A stretch of DNA of 64,000 nucleotides from JAQBGV01 sp032128395 (GTDB taxonomy: Bacteria; Planctomycetota; UBA8108; UBA1146): the NCBI GenBank assembly GCA_032128395.1, contig JAQBGV010000123.1:1-64000 (forward strand), read 5' to 3'. Below, one piece after another: positions 18,245-27,008 of this stretch. The number at the start of each line of letters is the position of its first letter. Position 1 is the first letter of the stretch. Made by a program: the position numbers and the translations under genes. The notes below the pieces were generated by a model. It did no database searches, was not told where the DNA came from, and saw only the letters and a list, made by a program, of their open reading frames with translations.

Positions 18245-18249
18245 TGCAA

Positions 18250-19038
18250 CTACTCCTCAGTGGTCAGCTTCATGCGAACCTTGCCGCCCAGCACGATCCG
18301 GTCTCCGAGCTGTATCTCGAACCGCTTCGCGTACTGGGAAGGATCGACGAGGTTCTGGCAGACCTGGGTACCGGTGGTTCCCTTGTAGACGAACACGAAG
18401 AACTGGTTCCCGTCCCGGAGGAGGCGCATGTGCTGCCGCGAGACATGGCGGGCGGAGACCCCCTTCGACGCGAGCTTCCCGAGATCGAGGTCGGGGAACA
18501 CATCCCGGTGCGGATCCTCGCGACCGATGAGGGTGATGTCGTTGACCAGAGGATGGACGTGAACCACGGTGGGTTCGTCGTCGTGGTAGACCTGGATCAC
18601 GACCTGGCCCGTCGCTACGCCGGTCTTCACCGAGTCGGTCCCGATCGGAGCGTCGTCGACGTCCATGTCGACGTCCGTGTCGGAGTCCATGTCGGCGTCG
18701 GGATCGACATCGTTCATGTCGTCGTCGTCGCCCCCGAAGTACGCCTCCTCCCAGCCAGTGTCATCCAGGACCTCGACCGGGCCGACGTCGTCATCGTCGT
18801 CGTCCATCGCGGTGTAGGCCGCATCGATATCGTCATCGACCACGTCCTCGACCGCGACCGCGACTTCGGAGCCCTGGGTCATCTCCTGGGCCGCACCGTC
18901 ACTGAAGTCGTGGAGGCTGGAACCCGGGGTCGAATCGTCCCCGCCCATCGCCTGCGGAACCGCGAGGGGCTCCCCGCAGATCACGCAGTTCGTCGCCCCG
19001 TCAGAGTTGCTCTCGAAACAGTTGTCGCAGCGTTTCAC
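18250..19038 (-). CDS. Zinc-ribbon FHA-domain protein with acidic linker
   Basis: This 262-residue protein begins with a zinc ribbon: Cys pairs in 'KRCDNCFESN' and 'NCVICGEPL'. A long acidic linker follows, with DDDDDD and repeated D-M/V-D runs (residues ~70-150). The C-terminal FHA domain shows the typical 'LIGREDPHRDVFPDLDL' and 'VSARHVSRQHMRL' with the conserved Arg, Ser and His that bind phosphothreonine. The GTG start at 19038 is set by GAGGAGAAAACC just upstream. Probable phosphothreonine reader of the co-encoded kinase. Confidence 0.88.
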   Translation of the reverse strand: MKRCDNCFESNSDGATNCVICGEPLAVPQAMGGDDSTPGSSLHDFSDGAAQEMTQGSEVAVAVEDVVDDDIDAAYTAMDDDDDDVGPVEVLDDTGWEEAYFGGDDDDMNDVDPDADMDSDTDVDMDVDDAPIGTDSVKTGVATGQVVIQVYHDDEPTVVHVHPLVNDITLIGREDPHRDVFPDLDLGKLASKGVSARHVSRQHMRLLRDGNQFFVFVYKGTTGTQVCQNLVDPSQYAKRFEIQLGDRIVLGGKVRMKLTTEE

Positions 19039-19054
19039 GGTTTTCTCCTCTCGT

Positions 19055-20347
19055 CTAGAAGCTGTCGTCGAGGACATGCGGGAGTTCTCCGCCGCCCGCC
19101 ACCACGGTGCTCGCCACCACCGACGCATTCAGCATCTCCTGGCTGACTTCGCCGTTCTCGAGAAGATCGGACATGATCGTCTCGTAGTGGTTCTTCATCG
19201 CCGCATCCCCGATCTCGTCGTACCGACGGATCAAGATCTGCAGGTACTTCGCGGTCTGCTCGGAGTCGCCGCCCTTGTAGGACTGGACGAACCGGTCGGC
19301 GAGCTGGGTGATGCTGGCGCGGCGAAACACTTCCATCACCTCGCCGTTGACCTCTTCCGCCTGCTTCGAGTCGTTCGTGTACTGAACGTTGATCCCCAGC
19401 TCGATCTTCTCGCCCACCAGATTGAGGGAAGGTACGTTGTAGGTGAGAGTCGCCTTGCACACTTCGAACTCGCCGGCCCCCCGCTGGGGAACGATCGCGA
19501 GGAAGAGGAACGAGTATGCCTTGTTCTTCTCGATGTTCCCGACGTTGAACTGCACGGCCCGATCGTTGTCGGGGACCATGTTTCCGATGAAGGCCTGCTC
19601 GGGGCTGGTCTTGTACGCGAGCCCGGCGGGAACGTCCGCGGGAAACTCGATCTCGAGGCCGACGTTGGTCGCGACGAAGTTCTCGATCCGACCGATGAGG
19701 CTCGAAAAGGTCATTTTGATCGCGTCGACATCGCTGTCCCCGAAGAGCGCACCGTTCGAGGGGGTCACGAGCTTGAGCAGGTGATCGGCCTCGTAGTCGG
19801 CGCCGATCCCCACCGCGAAGAGCTGGACACCCTGATCGGTTGCATCGCACGCCGCCTTCTCGGCGGTGTCGGGGAAGTCCGCCGCGCCATCGGTGAGCAG
19901 GATCATCACTTGCGCCTCGGCGTTGCCGCGCTGGAGCGCCTTGAGGCCCTCCTTGATCCCGTCGGCCATGTTGGTCGAGCCGCCGGCGAGCGAACGGATC
20001 TCCTCGATCTGCTTCTTGATCGAGTCCTTCTCCGAGCTGGTCGCCTGGGCGTTGTCGACGAGCACGTGGATGCTCGACTGGAACGCGACCAGGGAGATCT
20101 TCTGCGTCTCGTGGACCGTGTCGACGATCAACTTTGCCGACGCGATCGCGGTCTCGAGTTTCTCACCCAACATCGAGGCGCTGCAGTCGAAGGCGAGACA
20201 GATGCTGGTGTCCATCGATCCCGATTCCGAGTTGCGCAGCTCGTCCTCCGGCCAGATGTTCACGAGACACTTGAGCTCGGTCTCCACATTGCTCGTCGGA
20301 ATGCGCGGTCGATCCAGACTGGCGTCGAACGCTAGTTCGTTGGCCAC
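19055..20347 (-). CDS. VWA domain protein (TerY-like)
   Basis: This 430-residue protein has a VWA domain from about residue 50 with a complete MIDAS: DCSAS, the Thr in 'GGSTNMADGI', and the Asp in 'LLTDGAADF'. A beta-sandwich-like and helical C-terminal half follows (~residues 225-430). It has no signal peptide. GTG 20347 is chosen because AAAGGAGG lies 8 nt upstream; TTG 20353 is alternative. It starts 2 nt after the PP2C stop. VWA proteins encoded with PP2C, kinase and zinc-ribbon/FHA partners are known as TerY-P-type phosphorylation modules; this one has that composition. Confidence 0.88.
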   Translation of the reverse strand: MANELAFDASLDRPRIPTSNVETELKCLVNIWPEDELRNSESGSMDTSICLAFDCSASMLGEKLETAIASAKLIVDTVHETQKISLVAFQSSIHVLVDNAQATSSEKDSIKKQIEEIRSLAGGSTNMADGIKEGLKALQRGNAEAQVMILLTDGAADFPDTAEKAACDATDQGVQLFAVGIGADYEADHLLKLVTPSNGALFGDSDVDAIKMTFSSLIGRIENFVATNVGLEIEFPADVPAGLAYKTSPEQAFIGNMVPDNDRAVQFNVGNIEKNKAYSFLFLAIVPQRGAGEFEVCKATLTYNVPSLNLVGEKIELGINVQYTNDSKQAEEVNGEVMEVFRRASITQLADRFVQSYKGGDSEQTAKYLQILIRRYDEIGDAAMKNHYETIMSDLLENGEVSQEMLNASVVASTVVAGGGELPHVLDDSF

Positions 20348-20349
20348 TT

Positions 20350-21990
20350 TCAAACCTCCTTTTCGTCACAATGGACGAGGATCGCAGTGATGTTGTCGTC
20401 GCCGCCACGTTCATTCGCAGCGACCAGAAGGTTCCAAGCTCCCCGAGCGGGTCGGTCCGCCTCCAAGATGATCTCGTGGATCCTCGCCTCGGCGTTTCTT
20501 CCGATGCAGTCCGGGATCCCGTCCGAACAGACCAGGATCCGATCCCCAGGGAGGAGGCTCAGGGTCGTGAATTCCGGCACCACGGGGACTGCGACGATTC
20601 CTTCCTCGTCCCGAGTGCATTGACCGATTGCGTTGGTGAGTTCGCCGAGTCCGGAGGCGTTGAGGATCGCCTCGAGGCCGCGCCCCTTGCGCAGGATCTT
20701 GGTGCGCCGGTCTCCGTCGACGGTGACCTGATCGATCCACTCCTCGCGGATCACGTAGATCCGACTGTCTCCGACGTTGGCGAGGCACGCCTCGCGACCG
20801 CGACGGAAGAACGCGACCGCAGTGCTCGACATCACGCGGTACTTCGAGTCGATCGGATGGGGATGGATCTCCGCCACCTCGCGGCAGATCGCAGCATTCG
20901 CCCGTTCGAAGATCTGGCGCAGGAGATCGGGGAGATCCCACTGGGCCGCTGGTACGGATGAGATGTTTCGGATGAGGTCGCGCCAGACGACCTGGGTCGC
21001 CCGGACCACGTGCTCCGCGGCGCGGTCGCCGCTGCCGATGTCGGCGGTCGACACGCCATCCGCGACCAGGAACAACCCCACCTCGCCGGCCTCATCCTCG
21101 CCGACGAAGTACTGGTCTTGGTTGCGCGGGTTCTTGGTGCTCTTGTTGATGCCGCCGTGGGTCGCAGATCCGATGCGGACCGCCAGAGTTCCTCTGGGGT
21201 ATGCTTCACGCTGGAGGTCGGCGTCGATCACCGTCTCGAGTGCCTCGAGGAGTGCGACCGGGTCCGAGAATCGGTCCTCGGGGAGTCGGGCGAGCGCGCA
21301 CCGGAGGATCGGGTCGATGCCGAGGGGCAACTTCGGTTCGAAGATCCGGACCGGCGGGAGTTGGTCCGCGAGCCGCGCGAACTCCGGGATCGGATCGAGA
21401 CCGGTGATCCAGTAGTAGAGGACCGCTCCGAGCGAGTAGACGTCGGTGCGCGGGGAGAGCGGCCGATTGATCTGCTTGGTCAACTCCGGGGCGTAGATGC
21501 CGTTGTCGAGGAACGAGAGGCCGGTGGGGGGCGTGTCGACCGGGTAGCGCGGCAGGTCGTCGGAGATCGTGTAGCTCCCCTGCTCGAGGTCATGAACGAT
21601 GTCCTCGGAAGTGAAGCGCAGCACCATGCGCTCGGCGCTGAACTCGGCGGCAAGAGCTCGGGCGATTCCGAGGATCGCATCGCGGATGGCGGGAGCTTCC
21701 CCCCCCCTGCCGCCCCGAACCCGGCGCCGAACCCTCTGGTCCTCGAGGGTTTCGCCGCTCCTCGGCTCGATCGGGACCGACGAGTCCCCTATGACAGCTG
21801 GATCCAAGAGAAAGGCCTTCCCTACCGAACACGGGTCTCCGGAACGGACCCCGCGCGGGGTGGACCGATGCAGTTCGCGGACCATCCCGATATCGGCAGG
21901 ATGGGTCGGAGAATCCAACTCTCGGGCAGAACTCGCGTGCGAGGTCGAGCCGGCAAGCAGACCCACTGCCGGAAGCAGTTTCGTTTCCAC
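20350..21990 (-). CDS. PP2C phosphatase fused to a truncated kinase C-lobe
   Basis: The C-terminal ~260 residues form a PP2C-type phosphatase with metal-binding motifs 'FLVADGVST', 'NVGDSRIYV', 'VCSDGIPD' and 'ERGGDDNITAILV'. Upstream (residues ~100-250) is a kinase C-lobe-like region with 'RTDVYSLGAVLYYWITGLDP' but no N-lobe and no HRD or DFG. The first ~90 residues look poorly conserved, and a run of nine Gs (21699-21707 in plus coordinates) lies near their end, so a frameshift or a later start is possible. First gene of the five-gene operon. Phosphatase activity is well supported; the N-terminus is not. Confidence 0.75.
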   Translation of the reverse strand: METKLLPAVGLLAGSTSHASSARELDSPTHPADIGMVRELHRSTPRGVRSGDPCSVGKAFLLDPAVIGDSSVPIEPRSGETLEDQRVRRRVRGGRGGEAPAIRDAILGIARALAAEFSAERMVLRFTSEDIVHDLEQGSYTISDDLPRYPVDTPPTGLSFLDNGIYAPELTKQINRPLSPRTDVYSLGAVLYYWITGLDPIPEFARLADQLPPVRIFEPKLPLGIDPILRCALARLPEDRFSDPVALLEALETVIDADLQREAYPRGTLAVRIGSATHGGINKSTKNPRNQDQYFVGEDEAGEVGLFLVADGVSTADIGSGDRAAEHVVRATQVVWRDLIRNISSVPAAQWDLPDLLRQIFERANAAICREVAEIHPHPIDSKYRVMSSTAVAFFRRGREACLANVGDSRIYVIREEWIDQVTVDGDRRTKILRKGRGLEAILNASGLGELTNAIGQCTRDEEGIVAVPVVPEFTTLSLLPGDRILVCSDGIPDCIGRNAEARIHEIILEADRPARGAWNLLVAANERGGDDNITAILVHCDEKEV

Positions 21991-22231
21991 GGGTTACCGA
22001 CTTGGTGCGACTGCCCCGAATGTGGAGGCGAACGCTCCGATGGCGGCGATCCCTCGATGAGCGAAGTCGGGCGGAAGCGCGGCGAGATCGCCGCTCCCAG
22101 CTCCTCGTGACCACGTACGGGGGGGAGGTCGGTATCCTAGTGGGCTCGATCGAGGGACCCGGAGGGGGTGCCTCGCTCGATTCGGAACCGGCGGCGTGCC
22201 GGGGTGCACCTGAACGATCCTGGGACCCGAG

Positions 22232-22738
22232 ATGAACGACTCTTCAACGCGATCGACTTTCTACGGCAGCCGGCGCGGCCATCTGGTCGTGATGCTCTTC
22301 GTCGTCGCCCTCCTCGGCGGTGGCATCCGCTCCCTCATCACCGCGGACTCCCGGTTCGGCTGGGGGATGTTCAGCCGCAATATGGCCTACATGATCGAGT
22401 ACTCGTGGGTCCATGCCGATGGGAGCCGCACGAAGCACGTCCCTGGCGACGAATTGCAGGGCAAGGGGTCAGAGCTCGCTGCGCGTGGGGGGCAGACGGT
22501 TTTCCGGCACAGCGACCCGAGGTCCCGGAACACCCGTTACGGGCTCGGGACGATGCGGTGCTGGATCCGCAGCTACCTCTCGTACCTCTACAGAGACGAG
22601 GCTCGACGCCCCGCGGGGGCGGTCGCGATCGAAGCGCGTCTCCACTACGCGATCAACCTGAGGCGAAGTGACCGTACCGCTCCACAGCTCGAGGTGATCC
22701 GGTGGGGCGACACCTCCGGCGGGTCGGCCGACCGATGA
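22232..22738 (+). CDS. Small membrane protein paired with the HTTM protein
   Basis: This 168-residue protein has one N-terminal membrane helix (HLVVMLFVVALLGGGIRSLI), then 'SRFGWGMFSRNMAYMIEYSW' and a soluble C-terminus. Small proteins with an 'FGW.MFS'-like motif often precede HTTM-domain genes (recollection, not a search). The stop overlaps the next start by 4 bp, so the pair is translationally coupled. No enzyme motif. It may be an accessory subunit of the HTTM protein. Confidence 0.75.
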   Translation: MNDSSTRSTFYGSRRGHLVVMLFVVALLGGGIRSLITADSRFGWGMFSRNMAYMIEYSWVHADGSRTKHVPGDELQGKGSELAARGGQTVFRHSDPRSRNTRYGLGTMRCWIRSYLSYLYRDEARRPAGAVAIEARLHYAINLRRSDRTAPQLEVIRWGDTSGGSADR

Positions 22739-25281
22739 ACCAGTCTGCTCTCTCCCGCCTCGCGATCGCCTGGGATCGCTTCTGGTTCGCTCCCGCCTCC
22801 CGGGAGACCCTCGGACTGGTGCGGATCTTCTTCGGCTTCGTGTTCTTCCTGCGGATGACCGGGGCGACCGGGCTCTACCGGATCGATGAGATCACGATGC
22901 GTTTCCCGAAGCGCACCGTCTTCCCGATCCGCGAATTGTTCGGCTCCTGGCACATGCCGTATCCGTTCCTCGAGTGGTTGCCGGTTCCGGGCGAGTTCTG
23001 GTGGAGCCGGATCGAGGACGCACTCCTGCTCCTCTCGGTGCTCCTGATCGTCGGGCTCTTCACCCGTATCGTCGCACCGGTGCTCGCCGTGTTGTTCACG
23101 TACGTCTTCTTCCTCAGTCAGCATCACTTCTATCACCACATGCTCCTGTACGGGATCGTGTTCTGGATCCTCGCGTTCGCTCGCTCTGGTCAGCACTATT
23201 CACTCGATGCGATGCTGCGCGATCCGCGCGAACGGGGCGCGCTCGGCCTGGTGCTCCCGCTGCGACTGATCCAGGTGCTCGTCTGCGCGATCTACCTGTT
23301 CACCTTCTTCTGGAAGAGCAACAGTGGCTGGACCACGGGAAGCATCATGGAGATCTTCGCCGAGACGGGCTCGCTGAAGGGGCAGTTCGCGACCTGGGTC
23401 CATTCCGTCATTCCGAGTCAGATTCTCAGCATCGGCACGCTGATCATCGAAGGAGGGTTGCCCGTCTGCCTCCTGTGGCCAGCAACTCGCCGGTGGGCGA
23501 TCTTCGCCGGGGTAGGTCTGCACCTCGGGATCGACGCGACGATGAACGTCAATTCCTACAGCTACCAGATGCTCGCCCTCTACATCGCGTTCCTGACGCC
23601 GGGCGCGGGGGCGACCGTCGTCCTCTTCGACGGGTGTTGCGGCCTGTGTCATCGCTCCAAGCGCGGGATGCGTCTTTTCGACTGGTTTCGCCGGCTCCGT
23701 TGGGTCGACTTCCAATCCGAGGAGGGGAGAACGGTGCTGCCGGGGAAGACGCCCGAAGATCTGAGCCGAGCGATGCATCTCCGCACTCCGGGTGGTGTGA
23801 CCCGAGTGGGGTTCGCCGCGTGGCGAGAGATCCTGGTCAGTTGTCCGGTGACCTTCCTGCCCGGGATGCTGCTCTTCATCCCGCCGATTCCGTCGATCGG
23901 TGAATGGGTGTATCGGTGGGTCGCGGACCATCGGGGTCGGCACGCGTGCCCCGTCGAACGGCCCACTTCCAGCGAGCGGGTGGCACCTCTCCCGATGGTC
24001 GCGTGTCCCGAAACGAAAAAAGTGACTCGGTTCCGCGCGGCGATCGCGATCGTCCTCCTCGGCGTGACCGTTCTCCTCGGTGCGATCTTCCACCGGCTGA
24101 ACGAACATCCCACGGTGGCGGCGGCAGTTCCCGCACCCTCGGCTACTTCCCGGCTCCAGGCACACATCGCACTGGCCAGCAGCTTCCTGCTGCGACAGCT
24201 CCAGCCGAGCGGCCAGTTCGTCTATCGGATCAATCTCGATAGTGCGGTCTCGATGGAGGAGAAGTACAACATTCTTCGTCACGCCGGGGCGATCTACTCC
24301 TTGGCGATGATGCGAGGGGAGACTGCGAGTCACACGCTCGATCCAGCGCTCATCCGGGCGACCCAGTACCTGCTGGAGAGCTCCTGCTCTCCGGTCGAAG
24401 GCTCGGAGACGATGCAGGCGATCTGGTCGCGTCCCGAGATCGGCGGATTCGATGGACCGGTGCAGGCGAAACTCGGTGGAACGGGTCTCGGTCTCGTCGC
24501 CCTCCTCTCGGTCGAGAAGATCGCGCCGGGGACCACTTCGCTCGAACTGCTGCGCAGTCTCGGCCGGTTCCTCGTGATGATGCAGGGCCCGGATGGCAGC
24601 TTCACTTCGAAATTCATCCCGACGGAGGGAGGGGCCCAGACCGACTGGGAGTCCCTCTACTATCCGGGCGAAGCGGCGCTCGGGCTGGTGATGCTCTACG
24701 AGCTCGATCGCGACCCGCAGTGGCTCGAATGCGCGTACCGGGCGATGGAGTTCCTCGCCCGCACGAGAGCGGGGAAGACGCGCCTCCCCGCCGACCATTG
24801 GTCGCTACTCGCGACCGCACGCATGCTGCCGCACATCGACTCGGCCCGGCGCTCGCGGCTGATCGTGCACGCGATCGCGGTGTGCGAGAGCATGCTGCGA
24901 GATCGCTTCAGAGGAGTGGGTGATTCGTTACGAGGCGGCGGCTTCGAAGCGGATGGGCGGACGACCCCCACGGCGACTCGACTCGAGGGGCTCCTCGCAG
25001 CTCTGACCTTCCTCCCGGATGGACCGAGCCGACTCCGCGAGCGGATCACGGAGGCCGTCCATCCTGCCATCGAGTATCTGGTGCGGTCCCAAGTCACGAC
25101 CGGGAAGTACGCCGGGGCGATCCCGCGCGCCATCGCCCGACTCCCCGAAGCGCACCCCGACTTCGACCGTTCGTTCAACGAACGAGCCGGTGAGGTGCGC
25201 ATCGACTACGTGCAGCACGTGCTGAGCGCGTTCCTCCAATATCAGCAGCTGTTCCCGATGGGGCGGAAGATGAGTCCGTAG
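22735..25281 (+). CDS. HTTM - DCC1 (DUF393) - alpha/alpha-toroid fusion protein
   Basis: This 848-residue protein has three parts. Residues ~10-290 are a multi-helix HTTM membrane domain (GLVRIFFGFVFFLRMTG ... 'SQHHFYHHMLLYGIVFWILA'), related to vitamin-K-dependent gamma-carboxylases. Residues ~295-420 are a DCC1-type thiol-disulfide domain with 'VVLFDGCCGLCHRSKRGM' (CGLC redox motif). After another membrane helix (~431-453) the last ~380 residues form an alpha/alpha-toroid repeat domain ('AYRAMEFLARTRAGKTRLPA', 'GGFEADGRTTPTATRLEG'). HTTM with DCC1 is known; the added C-terminal toroid is unusual. It may couple redox chemistry to modification of an extracytoplasmic substrate (inference). Confidence 0.85.
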   Translation: MNQSALSRLAIAWDRFWFAPASRETLGLVRIFFGFVFFLRMTGATGLYRIDEITMRFPKRTVFPIRELFGSWHMPYPFLEWLPVPGEFWWSRIEDALLLLSVLLIVGLFTRIVAPVLAVLFTYVFFLSQHHFYHHMLLYGIVFWILAFARSGQHYSLDAMLRDPRERGALGLVLPLRLIQVLVCAIYLFTFFWKSNSGWTTGSIMEIFAETGSLKGQFATWVHSVIPSQILSIGTLIIEGGLPVCLLWPATRRWAIFAGVGLHLGIDATMNVNSYSYQMLALYIAFLTPGAGATVVLFDGCCGLCHRSKRGMRLFDWFRRLRWVDFQSEEGRTVLPGKTPEDLSRAMHLRTPGGVTRVGFAAWREILVSCPVTFLPGMLLFIPPIPSIGEWVYRWVADHRGRHACPVERPTSSERVAPLPMVACPETKKVTRFRAAIAIVLLGVTVLLGAIFHRLNEHPTVAAAVPAPSATSRLQAHIALASSFLLRQLQPSGQFVYRINLDSAVSMEEKYNILRHAGAIYSLAMMRGETASHTLDPALIRATQYLLESSCSPVEGSETMQAIWSRPEIGGFDGPVQAKLGGTGLGLVALLSVEKIAPGTTSLELLRSLGRFLVMMQGPDGSFTSKFIPTEGGAQTDWESLYYPGEAALGLVMLYELDRDPQWLECAYRAMEFLARTRAGKTRLPADHWSLLATARMLPHIDSARRSRLIVHAIAVCESMLRDRFRGVGDSLRGGGFEADGRTTPTATRLEGLLAALTFLPDGPSRLRERITEAVHPAIEYLVRSQVTTGKYAGAIPRAIARLPEAHPDFDRSFNERAGEVRIDYVQHVLSAFLQYQQLFPMGRKMSP

Positions 25282-25310
25282 TCGAGCGTGTCAGTTCACG
25301 GGGCGAGAGG

Positions 25311-25331
25311 GCGTTCCGGCCGGAGGAACGC
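25311..25331. terminator. Hairpin between convergent genes
   Basis: GCGTTCC at 25311-25317 pairs with GGAACGC at 25325-25331 across a 7-nt loop, 30 bp after the HTTM gene stop. The gene on the other side is convergent, so it may serve both. No T-run. About 150 bp around it (25332-25465) hold nothing else I can support. Confidence 0.45.
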
Positions 25332-25465
25332 GAGGCACTGGGAACGCGCCGCATCATCCCCGGGGACGGGGAGCGGCGACTCGATCGCAGCTCGCGGTTC
25401 CCGGCGGCGGATCGGGCGCCGGCGCTGCGTCTTCCCGTGCAGGTGCTTGTGGCGGTCCTCGCGTG

Positions 25466-25816
25466 CTACTTGTACCTCGGCTGGTACAGATCGACCTGCA
25501 CCCCCCCCGGCATTTCGAACTGGATCACCAGGCCGTATCCCTGGTCGGTGATCCCGCCCTTGAACTCGACCCCGCGGCCGCGCAGCTCCGTGACCGTCTT
25601 CTCGATGTCGTCGCAGTAGAACGACACGCTGTGCGTCCCCGATGGCGGGCCGCCCGGTTCGCCGGTCGGGTGACACCCCATGTCCGCCTCGGCGAAGTCG
25701 AAGATCAGCCACCCTCCGCCGACGTCGTTACACGGGATGCCGAGCTTGTCACGCAGGAACGCGCGCAGCGCTTCCGCCTCGGACGAATAGAACATGCCGT
25801 GGATACCCTTGATCAC
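25466..25816 (-). CDS. Glyoxalase/VOC family protein
   Basis: This 116-residue single-module VOC protein starts IKGIHGMFYSSEAEALRAFL, with 'DVGGGWLIFDFAEADMGCHP', 'HSVSFYCDDIEKTVTELRGR' and 'GLVIQFEMPGGVQVDLYQPR'. This beta-alpha-beta-beta-beta pattern with a C-terminal Glu/Asp-containing strand fits the glyoxalase/bleomycin-resistance fold. The substrate cannot be told. The GTG start at 25816 is fixed by GGAAGGAG upstream. Single gene, convergent with the HTTM gene. Confidence 0.85.
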   Translation of the reverse strand: MIKGIHGMFYSSEAEALRAFLRDKLGIPCNDVGGGWLIFDFAEADMGCHPTGEPGGPPSGTHSVSFYCDDIEKTVTELRGRGVEFKGGITDQGYGLVIQFEMPGGVQVDLYQPRYK

Positions 25817-25928
25817 CGATCGCTCCTTCCTGGTTCCTGACGCACTGAGGGTAGTCGCCTCGCGATAGCCCAACAAGCCCCTGCCGGTTAGCATCCGTGG
25901 CGATGGGGGAAGACTCGATGATCGCACT

Positions 25929-25966
25929 ACGTCGCCGGCTTGCTCACGCCCTGTCGGACGGCGGCT
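25929..25966. repeat. Dispersed 38-bp repeat, copy 1
   Basis: This segment begins ACGTCGCCGGCTTGCTCACG and is 37/38 identical to 49184-49221. The flanks differ. It sits in the leader of the EF-hand/deiodinase selenoprotein gene, 48 bp before its ATG. Its GC-rich ends could form imperfect stems. Could be a REP-like element. Confidence 0.7.
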
Positions 25967-26013
25967 CAGATGTCGGGGTTTCCCTGGACGAACCCCACTC
26001 GAAAGGAACCTGG

Positions 26014-26784
26014 ATGCGCTCTCTCGTCATCGGTGCGGCACTCCTCTTCGTACTACCTCTCCCCGCCCAGGACTCCGGGCAAGGTGCGTGGGATCTTCTC
26101 CGCCGCCACGATCGCGATGGGGACGGCAAGATCTCACTCGACGAATACACGCGGGGGGCCGAGGGTCGGGGTGGCGGACGCGGTGCCGGCGGACGCGGTG
26201 CCGGCGGAGCGGGGCGCGACCGCCCGGGCGCGGGTTCTGAGCGTGGGGCGGGTCCCCCGCAGTCGGGCGAACTCGCACCCGACTTCGAACTTCCTTTCGC
26301 GGAAGAGCTCGATCGAAAAGTTCGTCTCTCGAGCTACGTCGGGAAGAAGCCGGTCGCGCTGATTTTCGGCAGCTACACGTGACCGCCGTTTCGCAATTCA
26401 GCCGGTCGGCTGACCACTATCTTCGAGAACTACAAGGACCAGGTGGAGTTCTACCTGGTCTACATCCGCGAGGCGCACGCGATCGATAGCCCATCCCCGA
26501 ACCTGGACGGGCCGCTCCTCGAGGACCCGATCGACATCCTCGAGCGTCAGGAGGCCGCCACCAGTTGCGTCGCGGATCTCCAGCTGCCGATCCCCGCGAT
26601 CCTCGATGGTCTCGATGATGCGGTGAACAGGGCGTATCAGGGATGGCCCGATCGACTCTATCTCGTCGGCCGCGATGGTCGTCTGACGTACGCGGGAGGG
26701 CGCGGGCCGATGGGGTTCGAGCCGGATGAGCTGGAAGAGGCGATTCGGGTGGAACTCGGGAAAGGACGGCGCGAGTATTTCTGA
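26014..26784 (+). CDS. EF-hand/iodothyronine-deiodinase-like selenoprotein (TGA = Sec at 26380-26382)
   Basis: Read through the TGA this is a 256-residue secreted protein. It has a signal peptide (SLVIGAALLFVLPLPAQ), one EF-hand (DRDGDGKISLDEY), a Gly/Arg/Ala-rich linker, then a thioredoxin-fold deiodinase-like domain. The active-site segment reads ALIFGSYT-Sec-PPFRNSAGRL, then 'FYLVYIREAHAIDS'. Vertebrate deiodinases have FGSCT-Sec-PPF and 'YIEEAHPSD' at the same places, so the match is very specific. The start at 26014 follows GAAAGGAACC; upstream in-frame ATGs lack such a site. Iodothyronines need not be the substrate; bacterial homologues are presumed peroxide or thiol redox enzymes. Confidence 0.92.
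26398..26413 (+). promoter_or_regulatory. Candidate bacterial SECIS hairpin (gene at 26014)
   Basis: A perfect 6-bp stem TCAGCC/GGCTGA encloses the loop GGTC. The loop starts 22 nt after the TGA and opens with GG, as expected for bacterial SECIS elements recognised by SelB. It lies inside the reading frame. Confidence 0.75.
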
Positions 26785-27008
26785 GAGCGTGGATGGGGTT
26801 GCGGCGATGGCACCTCATCCGGTGCACGATCCTCCAGGGGGAGGGGCGGGTCTCCGTGAGTCTTCCGAGACGACTGGGGCTCGACACGAGGTGATCCGCG
26901 TCTTCCCAGCTTTGCACAGCTGCAATACCTCCGAAGGGGACGAAGCGCCGCTGGCTCGCGCCGAGATGGAGCGCTAGGATAGGGGCAGTCCGCTGGAGAG
27001 TGGTAGCC

